Positions 1 through 6,664 of a stretch of 64,000 nt of DNA are shown piece by piece. Position 1 is the first letter of the stretch; each line of letters starts with the position of its first letter. Source of the stretch: Variovorax paradoxus (GTDB taxonomy: Bacteria; Pseudomonadota; Gammaproteobacteria; Burkholderiales; Burkholderiaceae_C); contig NZ_CP091716.1 in NCBI RefSeq assembly GCF_022009635.1, forward strand, positions 7,186,501 through 7,250,500. Reading direction: 5' to 3'. Made by a program: the position numbers and the translations under genes. The notes below the pieces were generated by a model that had not been told where the DNA came from, did not search any database, and was given only the letters and a program-made list of their open reading frames with translations.

Positions 1-1065
1 GGCGGTGATGTCCAGCACGTTGTCGAGCATGCGCACGGCCAGGCCTGCCAGGCGCGAGAAGTTCTTCTCGTCGAAGCGTGCGCCCGGATCGAACGGGTCC
101 TTCACGAAACGCGTCAGGTCGATCGACCCCAGGCAGCAGCTGCCGTAGGGCGGCAGGGGCTGCTCGCCGCATGGGTTGGTGGCGGCGAGCGTCTCGCAGC
201 TCGACAGGTTGTTGTCGGCGTTGATGCGGTCCAGGAAGAGCACACCCGGCTCCCCGTGCGCGTAGGCCGATCGCATGATGCGGTCCCACAGCGCCCGCGC
301 CGGCCGCCGGGCGTATACCCACAGTCCGTCGTCGCGCCGGTGCTCCTGTGCGCTGCCGATGCGGGGGCCGGGTTCGGCGCAGTGCACCAGCTCGATCTCC
401 CTGTCGTCGATCACGGCCAGCATGAAGGCATCGGTCAGCCCCACCGACAGGTTGAAGTTGCTCAGCTCGCCATCGTCCTTCGCGCCCATGAAAGCCTCGA
501 TGTCGGGATGGTCGCAGCGCAGCACGCCCATCTGCGCGCCCCGCCGCGCCCCGGCCGACTCCACCGTCCGGCAAGAACAGTCGAAGACACGCATGAACGG
601 CACGGGTCCCGAGGCGCTGGAACGGGTGCCGGCCACCCAGGCCCCGTGGGGACGGATGCGCGAGAAGTCGTAGCCCACGCCCCCGCCCATGCGCATGGTC
701 TCGGCGGCCTCCGCCAGCGCGACATAGATGCCCGGGTAGCCTTCGTCGTCGCCGGTGATCGAATCGCCCACGGGTTGCACGAAGCAGTTGATCAGGGTGG
801 CCGTCAGCGCCGTGCCCGCCGCCGACTGGATGCGCCCCGCGGGCACGAAGCCGTCGCGCAATGCCTGCAGGAAGCGCGCCTCCCAGGCCTCGCGCTCGCC
901 GGGTTTCTCGGCCTGTGCCAGGGCCCGGGCCACCCTGCGGTGGATGTCGTCGATGGAGTGCTCGCCCGCCTGCGCGTACTTCTCCATCAGCACGTCGCGG
1001 CAGATCGGCTGGACGGGCAGTTCGGGAAGTCTCGGGCTGTCGACAGTGAAGCGTGTCATGGCCAT
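1..1065 (-). CDS. nrdJ: Adenosylcobalamin-dependent (class II) ribonucleotide reductase, N-terminal part
   Basis: Reduces ribonucleotides to deoxyribonucleotides with a B12 radical, so it works with or without oxygen. The reading frame is open from the start to the window edge, where the C-terminal part is cut off. It contains the family blocks NCFVQPVGDS, MRMGGGVGYDFSRIRP, GVLFLDRINADNN and NPCGEQPLPPYGSCCLGS, which are typical of the class II catalytic barrel. ATG at 1065 or 1059 are both possible; a GGGAGG lies about 13 nt upstream of 1065. An FNR-like box centred 54.5 bp upstream suggests induction under oxygen limitation, which makes sense for an oxygen-independent enzyme. Family call confident; full length not visible. 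Confidence 0.93.
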   Translation of the reverse strand, partial: MAMTRFTVDSPRLPELPVQPICRDVLMEKYAQAGEHSIDDIHRRVARALAQAEKPGEREAWEARFLQALRDGFVPAGRIQSAAGTALTATLINCFVQPVGDSITGDDEGYPGIYVALAEAAETMRMGGGVGYDFSRIRPHGAWVAGTRSSASGPVPFMRVFDCSCRTVESAGARRGAQMGVLRCDHPDIEAFMGAKDDGELSNFNLSVGLTDAFMLAVIDDREIELVHCAEPGPRIGSAQEHRRDDGLWVYARRPARALWDRIMRSAYAHGEPGVLFLDRINADNNLSSCETLAATNPCGEQPLPPYGSCCLGSIDLTRFVKDPFDPGARFDEKNFSRLAGLAVRMLDNVLDITA

Positions 1066-1112
1066 CGGCGAAGCGTGGGCCTCCCATGATGGACACGCAC
1101 CACGCTGCAACC

Positions 1113-1126
1113 TTGATCCATCGCAA
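1113..1126. promoter_or_regulatory. FNR-like box TTGATCCATCGCAA
   Basis: Perfect left half (TTGAT) and degenerate right half (CGCAA), in the divergent region between the ribonucleotide reductase and a small plus-strand gene. The centre is 54.5 bp from the nrdJ start, close to the spacing seen at the other boxes. Confidence 0.6.
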
Positions 1127-1240
1127 GGCCCCGGCCAAGGAGAACTCCTAGAGTGCCCCGAGCCGCCGCACAGGACCGCCGCCCCCGGCGGGACAGGCCC
1201 GCGGACACACGGATACAACGACACCCAGGAGAAGAAGACC

Positions 1241-1510
1241 ATGCCAAGTCACTATCGGCTTGCCGACATCACAGTCCGCATTCCCTTCGGAGCCACGGAG
1301 CCGGAACGCACGGCCCTGCTCCAGGCGGCAGGCGTGCCGGTGGACGCATCCGGCGGGCCTGCGCGGGGCTTCATGCATGAACGGCGGCCGCTCAGGCTGG
1401 GCGGGGATTCGATCTGCCGCTGGTTCGACGCCGGCAACGCCGCGCTCGCGTCGGGGCTGCATTCCGTGAACGCCGGCGATCGCGCATCCGCCGGTCGCAG
1501 TCTGAGATGA
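1241..1510 (+). CDS. Small hypothetical protein (89 aa)
   Basis: The family is not recognised. The ATG at 1241 is preceded by AGGAG with an 8-nt spacer, and the frame ends 7 nt before the next gene, a universal stress protein, so the two are probably co-transcribed. The product is 89 residues, soluble-looking, starting MPSHYRLADITVRIPFGATE, with no signal peptide or membrane segment. A sequence such as AGVPVDASGGPARGFMHERR gives no motif I can name. Support is the ribosome binding site and tight spacing; the sequence alone does not show a function. Confidence 0.5.
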   Translation: MPSHYRLADITVRIPFGATEPERTALLQAAGVPVDASGGPARGFMHERRPLRLGGDSICRWFDAGNAALASGLHSVNAGDRASAGRSLR

Positions 1511-1517
1511 GTCCGAG

Positions 1518-2357
1518 ATGAGCATGCTTCGTTCGATCCTCGTCCATCTCGACGGCACGGACCGCACCGAGGTGCGCCTGCGCCTCGCGCACCGTCTCGC
1601 GGCCTTGCACGATTCCGCCCTGACCGCGCTTTTCGCGGTGTCGCCTTCCGTGCTGGCAGTGCTGCCGATGATCGGCGGCCTGCCTCCCATGCCGATGGCC
1701 GGCGACATAGACCCCGACCACCGCGCCCATGCCGCAGCGGTGTTCGAGCGCCTGCTGCAGGACCATGCCAGCCGCAGCGACTGGCGCGAGCTGCGCGGCG
1801 AGCCCGTCGTCGAGAGCTTCGTCCGGCATGCACTCACCTGCGATCTCATGGTGCTCGGGCAGCGCGATCCGCGCGACAAGGACGGCTTCGACGTGCCGGC
1901 CGATTTCATCGAGGCGGCCGTGCTCGCCAGCGGCAAGCCGGCGCTGGTCGTCCCGTTCGCGGGCAGGGTGTCCCCGAACCCCGCGAAGGTGCTGGTCGCG
2001 TGGCGCGGCGCGCGCGAATCCGCGCGTGCGCTGGAAACCGCCCTGCCCCTGCTGCGCCCGGCGCAGGAGGTCCACCTGGTGGCTTCTGCCGGCGCCTCGG
2101 ACCCCGAGCCCGGAATGGCGATGTCGAGGCTGCGCGATTACCTTCGCCTGCACGGCGTCCGGCAGACGCGGGAGCACAAGGCGCCCGCGGAAGACAGGCA
2201 TGCCGGCGAGGCGTTGCTCTCGCTGGCACAGGAAATGGGCGCCGGCCTGATCGTCATGGGCGCCTATGGTCACAGCCCGGCGCGCGAACTCGTGCTCGGG
2301 GGGGCCACGCGCACGGTGCTGGAACGGGCTCCGGTGCCGGTCTGGATGGCGCACTGA
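1518..2357 (+). CDS. Tandem-domain universal stress protein (UspA family, 279 aa)
   Basis: Two UspA folds in one chain, about twice the length of single-domain UspA. The N-terminal domain begins SMLRSILVHLDGT. The C-terminal domain carries the nucleotide-binding loop GAYGHSPARELVLGGATRTV (G-x2-G-x9-G-S/T pattern) and ends in the usual VPVWMAH strand. Such proteins bind ATP and aid survival during growth arrest and anoxia. It follows the small gene at 1241 closely and resembles the tandem Usps at 26,959 and 39,214 (same ending VP-L/V-x-MxH). Regulation by the FNR-like box at 1113 is possible through read-through of the small gene. Confidence 0.9.
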   Translation: MSMLRSILVHLDGTDRTEVRLRLAHRLAALHDSALTALFAVSPSVLAVLPMIGGLPPMPMAGDIDPDHRAHAAAVFERLLQDHASRSDWRELRGEPVVESFVRHALTCDLMVLGQRDPRDKDGFDVPADFIEAAVLASGKPALVVPFAGRVSPNPAKVLVAWRGARESARALETALPLLRPAQEVHLVASAGASDPEPGMAMSRLRDYLRLHGVRQTREHKAPAEDRHAGEALLSLAQEMGAGLIVMGAYGHSPARELVLGGATRTVLERAPVPVWMAH

Positions 2358-2430
2358 AGGGCTGCCCTCGCCCGCTGGAACTCGTCCTGCCTCCTTCCCT
2401 GTCCGGTTGGTCCAGGGGGCGGCAGACCGA

Positions 2431-3405
2431 TCACGGCATTGCGACCCGGCTGCCCCAAGACGCTGCGGCGAACGCCTCGATGAAGCGCGGCAGTTCGTCG
2501 CGCGGCAAGCTGTCGATGCCGGCCGCGCGCGCACGGCCTGCACCGCCGAACCGGCTGCACAGCGCATGGGCGCCGTCCGGGCGCGCTAGCGGGGCGCGGA
2601 CGCTGACGACGTAGCCGTCGTCCCGCGCCACGAGCACCGCATGCGCGAGCTCCGGCTCGCTGCTCGCCAGCTCGTTGGCGAGGCAGCCCTGCACGCGGCG
2701 GCTCCACGGAGCATCCGGCAGCGCGCGCACGCTCCCGCCGGCGCCCCGCCAGATCGGCATGGTGCCCACGGCCTGGCGGAGGTCGGCGTGGCGCACCGCA
2801 TCGATCTCGTCGACGATGCCCTCGTGCGCCAGCATGTCGCGCGGGTCGCGGTAGCGCACCATCAGCCCGTACAGCAGGCGGGGCGCGATGCGCACGTCCT
2901 GCTCATGCTCGCCGTAGGCGTTGTAGTTGATCAGCATGCCCAGCCGGCGCAGCCCCGCGCAATCGCCGGGCTCGAAGCCGCCGGCGAGCGCCAGCCGGTC
3001 GGCCACGGCGGCCATGTTGTCGCCATAGATCCCGACCAGCGCCCAGGCGCGGCATGCGCCGCCCAGGTGGCGGTCCACGAGCAGTCTGGTGCAGACCGCG
3101 CTCGCCTCGTCGATGTGCGCCTCGAGATGCGGATGTCGCGGCACCTCGCCGGCGGCATGGTGGTCGAAGTAGCGCACGTGCGCGCCCTGGTCGAGCAGGT
3201 CCAGGAGGCCGGCGCGGTTGCGCAGCATCGAGATGTTGAACACGTTGACTTCGTCGCCGGCCCTCGCCGGAACGTCCTGCAGCAGCGCGATGTCGCGCTT
3301 GAGGCCCGTCACCAGCCGGACGGCGCCGGGCCGGTGCAGGCGCCATTGCACGGCCGCGCAAAGACCGTCGGCGTCGCCGTTGCGGACATCGAACCTCATG
3401 ACCAT
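2431..3405 (-). CDS. DHH-family phosphoesterase-like protein
   Basis: Starts MVMRFDVRNGDADGLCAA, with the DxDG-type metal motif of DHH phosphoesterases at the N-terminus, and has the name-giving motif in YFDHHAAGEVP about 70 residues later. A C-terminal region with RFGGAGRARAAGI resembles the DHHA1 substrate-binding domain (GGGH-type block, altered here). About 324 residues from ATG 3405; a longer frame to 3468 would overlap the upstream gene, and GGAGCGGGG precedes 3405, so I choose 3405 (3399 also possible). The family hydrolyses phosphodiesters such as nanoRNA, pAp or cyclic dinucleotides; the actual substrate is unknown. It lies 23 nt downstream of the lipoprotein gene and is probably in the same transcript. 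Confidence 0.75.
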   Translation of the reverse strand: MVMRFDVRNGDADGLCAAVQWRLHRPGAVRLVTGLKRDIALLQDVPARAGDEVNVFNISMLRNRAGLLDLLDQGAHVRYFDHHAAGEVPRHPHLEAHIDEASAVCTRLLVDRHLGGACRAWALVGIYGDNMAAVADRLALAGGFEPGDCAGLRRLGMLINYNAYGEHEQDVRIAPRLLYGLMVRYRDPRDMLAHEGIVDEIDAVRHADLRQAVGTMPIWRGAGGSVRALPDAPWSRRVQGCLANELASSEPELAHAVLVARDDGYVVSVRAPLARPDGAHALCSRFGGAGRARAAGIDSLPRDELPRFIEAFAAASWGSRVAMP

Positions 3406-3428
3406 CGCCGAACCCCGCTCCGCGTGCC

Positions 3429-3818
3429 TCAGGCGGAAACGCGCCATGAGCCGTCGGGCTGGCGGCATGCGCTGCCGCCGATGCCGTCGGGGCGGCCGCC
3501 CACGGTCACTTCGAGCCGGAATTCGCGGCAGCGGACGCCGCGCTGATCGAAGCCGCGCGTGGGCGTGAAGACAAAGCTGTCGCCGGTATCGTGATTGAGC
3601 CAGGCCGAAGACTCGCCGTTCGAAAGGGTCTCCAGCGCGCTCGCCGCACAGCGGCGGTCGCTGTCGTCCATCACCCTGGCGGCCAAGCTGCCGGGCGCGG
3701 AAGCCGCGAGCGAGCCGGTGAGCATCGCGCCGCCCGGCACGGCGGCCGGAAAGCCGCCGCAGGCTGCCACGAGGGCGGCGGCCATGATGGAAACGGAAAG
3801 TGCCGGGACAGGCTTCAT
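3429..3818 (-). CDS. RT0821/Lpp0805-type surface lipoprotein (129 aa)
   Basis: The signal peptide MKPVPALSVSIMAAALVAAC ends in a lipobox (LVAAC), so this is probably a lipid-anchored envelope protein. The C-terminal half has the pattern of the 17-kDa-antigen-like RT0821/Lpp0805 family: DRRCAASALETLSNGESSAW, LNHDTGDSFVFTPT, CREFRLEVTVGG and ACRQPDGSWRV. GAGGAG stands 6 nt before ATG 3818. Function of the family is unknown beyond envelope location. It sits between the desaturase and the DHH gene on the same strand. Confidence 0.78.
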   Translation of the reverse strand: MKPVPALSVSIMAAALVAACGGFPAAVPGGAMLTGSLAASAPGSLAARVMDDSDRRCAASALETLSNGESSAWLNHDTGDSFVFTPTRGFDQRGVRCREFRLEVTVGGRPDGIGGSACRQPDGSWRVSA

Positions 3819-3853
3819 TCGCAACTCCTCGGCACCGGTGCTTTCAAGTGCGT

Positions 3854-5038
3854 TCAGGCGTATGAACGCAGCCGGCGCGAAAAATCCGCCAGTGGCGCGA
3901 TGCCGCTCGCCTCCGCGCGCTGGCACCAGTCCTGCAACTGCCTGGCAAGCTGCTCGCCCGTGGCGGTGGAGCGGCTCCACAGGGCGGTCAGCTCGCCGCG
4001 CATCGAATACATCGTAGCCAGCGCCTGCGAGGCCTTCAACGCCTGCATCACCTGCCGGTGCCGCGACGGCCCGAGGAGGCCCTGGTCCTTGCCCAGCCAC
4101 GGCTTGACGGCCTTCAGCGCGCGCGCGGCCTCCGGGGAGATGCCGCGCAGGCGGCCGAGTTCGGCCACGCAGGCCGTCTTCAGGGAGCGCGTGTAGTTCG
4201 ACAGCACGTCGTAGTGGCAGCGGATGATCGCCTGTACCGTGGCCAGGTCGACGTTCGCCTTGGGCGCGACCAGGCGCGGCGTGGGCGCCACGTGCTTCAC
4301 GCGGGCCAGGCCCAGCGCCTGCAGCGTGCGGATGTAGAGCCAGCCGATGTCGAACTCGAACCACTTGCTCGAAAGCTTCGCCGAGGCCGGAAAGGCATGG
4401 TGGTTGTTGTGCAGTTCCTCCCCGCCGATCAGGATGCCGACCGGAAAGATGTTCGTGCTGGCGTCGCCGGCCGGCCAGTTGCGGTAGCCCCAGTAGTGGC
4501 CGATGCCGTTTACCACGCCGGCCGCCCAGAACGGGATCCACGCGATCTGCGTGAGCAGCACCAGCGCGCCCGGCACGACGCCGAAGAGCGCCATGTCCAC
4601 GACGCCCATCAGCACGATGCCAAGGATCTTGTGCTTCGAGTAGAGATGCCGCTCCAGCCAGTCGTCGGGCGTGCCGTGGCCGTAGCGTTGCAGAGTCTCG
4701 GCGTGCCGCGCCTCGCGCATGTAATAGAACACCCCGCCCCACAGCACCCGGTTGAGCCCGTGCACCTGCGGGCTGTGCGGGTCTTCGGGGGTTTCGCATT
4801 TCGCGTGATGCTTGCGGTGCACCGCGGCCCACTCCCGGGTCACCATGCCGGTGGTCAGCCAGAGCCAGAAGCGGAAGAAGTGACTCGCCGCGGGGTGCAG
4901 CTCGAGCGCGCGGTGCGCCTGGTGGCGGTGCAGGAAGATGGTGACCGAGGCGATGGTGACGTGCGTGAGCGCGAGCGCGGCCAGCAGCACGCCCCACCAC
5001 GGAAGATCCAGGACGCCGGAATAAAGCAGGGATGGCAT
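3854..5038 (-). CDS. Acyl-CoA / fatty acid desaturase
   Basis: Membrane di-iron desaturase that introduces a cis double bond into acyl chains using O2. All three histidine boxes are present: HRHQAH near residue 40, HRKHH near residue 80 and HNNHH in the second half. Several hydrophobic segments precede and separate them (PWWGVLLAALALTHVTIASV; MGVVDMALFGVVPGALVLL). 394 residues, somewhat longer than core desaturases, with a C-terminal extension of about 130 residues. A perfect FNR box lies 59.5 bp upstream of ATG 5038, the same sequence and spacing as before ccoN. Induction of an O2-using enzyme by an oxygen-limitation regulator suggests membrane adjustment in microaerobic cells. Confidence 0.92.
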   Translation of the reverse strand: MPSLLYSGVLDLPWWGVLLAALALTHVTIASVTIFLHRHQAHRALELHPAASHFFRFWLWLTTGMVTREWAAVHRKHHAKCETPEDPHSPQVHGLNRVLWGGVFYYMREARHAETLQRYGHGTPDDWLERHLYSKHKILGIVLMGVVDMALFGVVPGALVLLTQIAWIPFWAAGVVNGIGHYWGYRNWPAGDASTNIFPVGILIGGEELHNNHHAFPASAKLSSKWFEFDIGWLYIRTLQALGLARVKHVAPTPRLVAPKANVDLATVQAIIRCHYDVLSNYTRSLKTACVAELGRLRGISPEAARALKAVKPWLGKDQGLLGPSRHRQVMQALKASQALATMYSMRGELTALWSRSTATGEQLARQLQDWCQRAEASGIAPLADFSRRLRSYA

Positions 5039-5090
5039 TCGTACCTCTTGAACAGTGCCGGCCATTCTGCGGACCGCCGCGACGCGGACC

Positions 5091-5104
5091 TTGATGCAGA
5101 TCAA
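5091..5104. promoter_or_regulatory. FNR box TTGATGCAGATCAA (perfect)
   Basis: Exact TTGAT-N4-ATCAA. The centre is 59.5 bp from the desaturase start, fitting a class II FNR promoter (box at -41.5 and a short leader). Identical in sequence and in spacing to the box before ccoN (48,181). Confidence 0.85.
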
Positions 5105-6510
5105 CACCCGTCGCCTGTTTGCCCGGCCTGCGAGACCACCCGCCGGAACTTGCCGCTGCGCCCGCACTGCGCGCGCTCGCCCGCGCGGCACCGGATGCGC
5201 ACGCCCCTCGCTCCCTGCGCTTCGAGGAACGCCGCGAGCGCGGCATGTGCCTTGTGCAGGGTCTGCTGCGCCTTCTCTCCCTCTCCACGGGTCTTCAGCA
5301 GCAGATCGCACGGTCCCTGCTGCACCAGCTGGAAATCGAACAGGCCGGCCTCCTCCTCGAGCACCGTGCTCACCGCCAGCGGCACGACCTTCACCGCCGG
5401 CATGCCGGCGTCGCCCGCCAGGCACAGCGTGTCGTCGTCGCGGCCATGCACCTCGATGGCCGGCAGGTGCGATCCGCAACCGCAGGGGCCGGCCAGCAGT
5501 CTGACCCGGTCGCCCAGGTCGTAGCGGATCAGCGGTTGCAGATGGTTGGCCAAGTTGGTCAGCAGGGTCGTGGCTCCAGCGTGGCCCGGCGGCACCGCCC
5601 GGCCATGCGCGTCGACCGGCTCCAGGATCGCCCAGTCGCTGTTCAGGTGCAGCGCACCCATCGAGCACTCGAAGGCCAGCGACAGGAACTCCGATGCGCC
5701 GTAGCTGTTGGCCACCGGGCAGCCGAATGCCTTCCCCAGGAAGGCGCGGCCTGCCTCGGAAAGCGTTTCGCCGCCCGTCCAGATCTCGCGCGGCGCGGCC
5801 TTCAGCCGGCCGGCCTCCCGCTCCTGCGCGAGCACGATGGCGGCGCTGGGATAGGTCGCCACCACCGTGGGGCGGAACGCATCCAGTTCGGCGCACAGCC
5901 TGTCCAGCGGCTGCAGGAAGGAAATGCCGCGCAGGCGCGGCGCGAGGCCGGGCTGCAGGCGGCGCAACCGTTCGACCGATACCGTGCTCGCGAAATGCCC
6001 CCCGGTCGCGCCCACGAAGGCGATGCGCTCGGTCAGGCTCCATGGGTCGAACAGCCGGTCGAGGGGCCGCAGCAGCGGACGCCGCAGCGCCTCCAGCGCG
6101 TCGTACACGGCCATCGCGCGCGGATCCTGCACGAAGATCGCGGGCTCGCCGGTGCTGCCCGAGCTTTCCCATGCCGTGTAGGGCCCGAGGCAATCGGCCG
6201 CGATGTTCGCCGGCTCGGCGACGAAGCGGCGCAGTGCCGGCAGCGAGAGCGCCGGGTCGCAGACCCAATCCGCGAAGTCGCGCATCAGTTCCGCCTTGCG
6301 GGACACCGGCAGTTCTTCCAGCCGTACGGTGGCCGGATCGCAACCGGCCAGCAGGCGCCGGTACCGCGGCGAATGTGCCGCCGCGGCCGCGACCAGCGCC
6401 GCCAGCCGCTGCGAACGCAGCTCGGCGAGCGCCCCGGCGCCCGCGTTCGTGGCCATCGAGACCTCGGCCGCGATCACGTACGCCTGCCACGGATCAAATA
6501 TCGGCGGCAT
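5101..6510 (-). CDS. PaaK-like acyl-CoA ligase / AMP-binding enzyme
   Basis: Member of the phenylacetate-CoA ligase / coenzyme F390 synthetase branch of adenylate-forming enzymes, activating a carboxylate with ATP. Visible motifs: the P-loop-like SSGSTGEPAIFV near residue 105, NSYGASEFLSLA in the middle, and the adenylate-binding IRYDLGDRV later; a C-terminal domain follows. Start MPPIFDPWQAYV at 6510 is preceded by GGAG at 9 nt; an upstream in-frame ATG at 6645 would run through the promoter. The stop overlaps the desaturase FNR box. The substrate cannot be told; a neighbour is an acyl-CoA synthetase transcribed divergently from a shared FNR box. Confidence 0.82.
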   Translation of the reverse strand: MPPIFDPWQAYVIAAEVSMATNAGAGALAELRSQRLAALVAAAAAHSPRYRRLLAGCDPATVRLEELPVSRKAELMRDFADWVCDPALSLPALRRFVAEPANIAADCLGPYTAWESSGSTGEPAIFVQDPRAMAVYDALEALRRPLLRPLDRLFDPWSLTERIAFVGATGGHFASTVSVERLRRLQPGLAPRLRGISFLQPLDRLCAELDAFRPTVVATYPSAAIVLAQEREAGRLKAAPREIWTGGETLSEAGRAFLGKAFGCPVANSYGASEFLSLAFECSMGALHLNSDWAILEPVDAHGRAVPPGHAGATTLLTNLANHLQPLIRYDLGDRVRLLAGPCGCGSHLPAIEVHGRDDDTLCLAGDAGMPAVKVVPLAVSTVLEEEAGLFDFQLVQQGPCDLLLKTRGEGEKAQQTLHKAHAALAAFLEAQGARGVRIRCRAGERAQCGRSGKFRRVVSQAGQTGDGC

Positions 6511-6588
6511 CGGACGCGGCTCCAGGCGAACGGGTATCCATGGCGAATTCCTCGGCCACGGAGCTTGCGCCCTTGCCGGCGCGGCGGT

Positions 6589-6602
6589 TTGACGTGCATC
6601 AA
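6589..6602. promoter_or_regulatory. FNR-like box TTGACGTGCATCAA between divergent genes
   Basis: Nine of the ten TTGAT/ATCAA half-site positions match; the N8-spaced TTG/CAA core is intact. The centre is 69.5 bp from the acyl-CoA synthetase start (6665) and 85.5 bp from the PaaK-like start (6510), so it may serve either or both. Confidence 0.75.
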
Positions 6603-6664
6603 ACTGGCGGGCTCTTGCGCACTGCACGATGGGATGCCCCGTCACTCATGCCGCCTTCAACGCA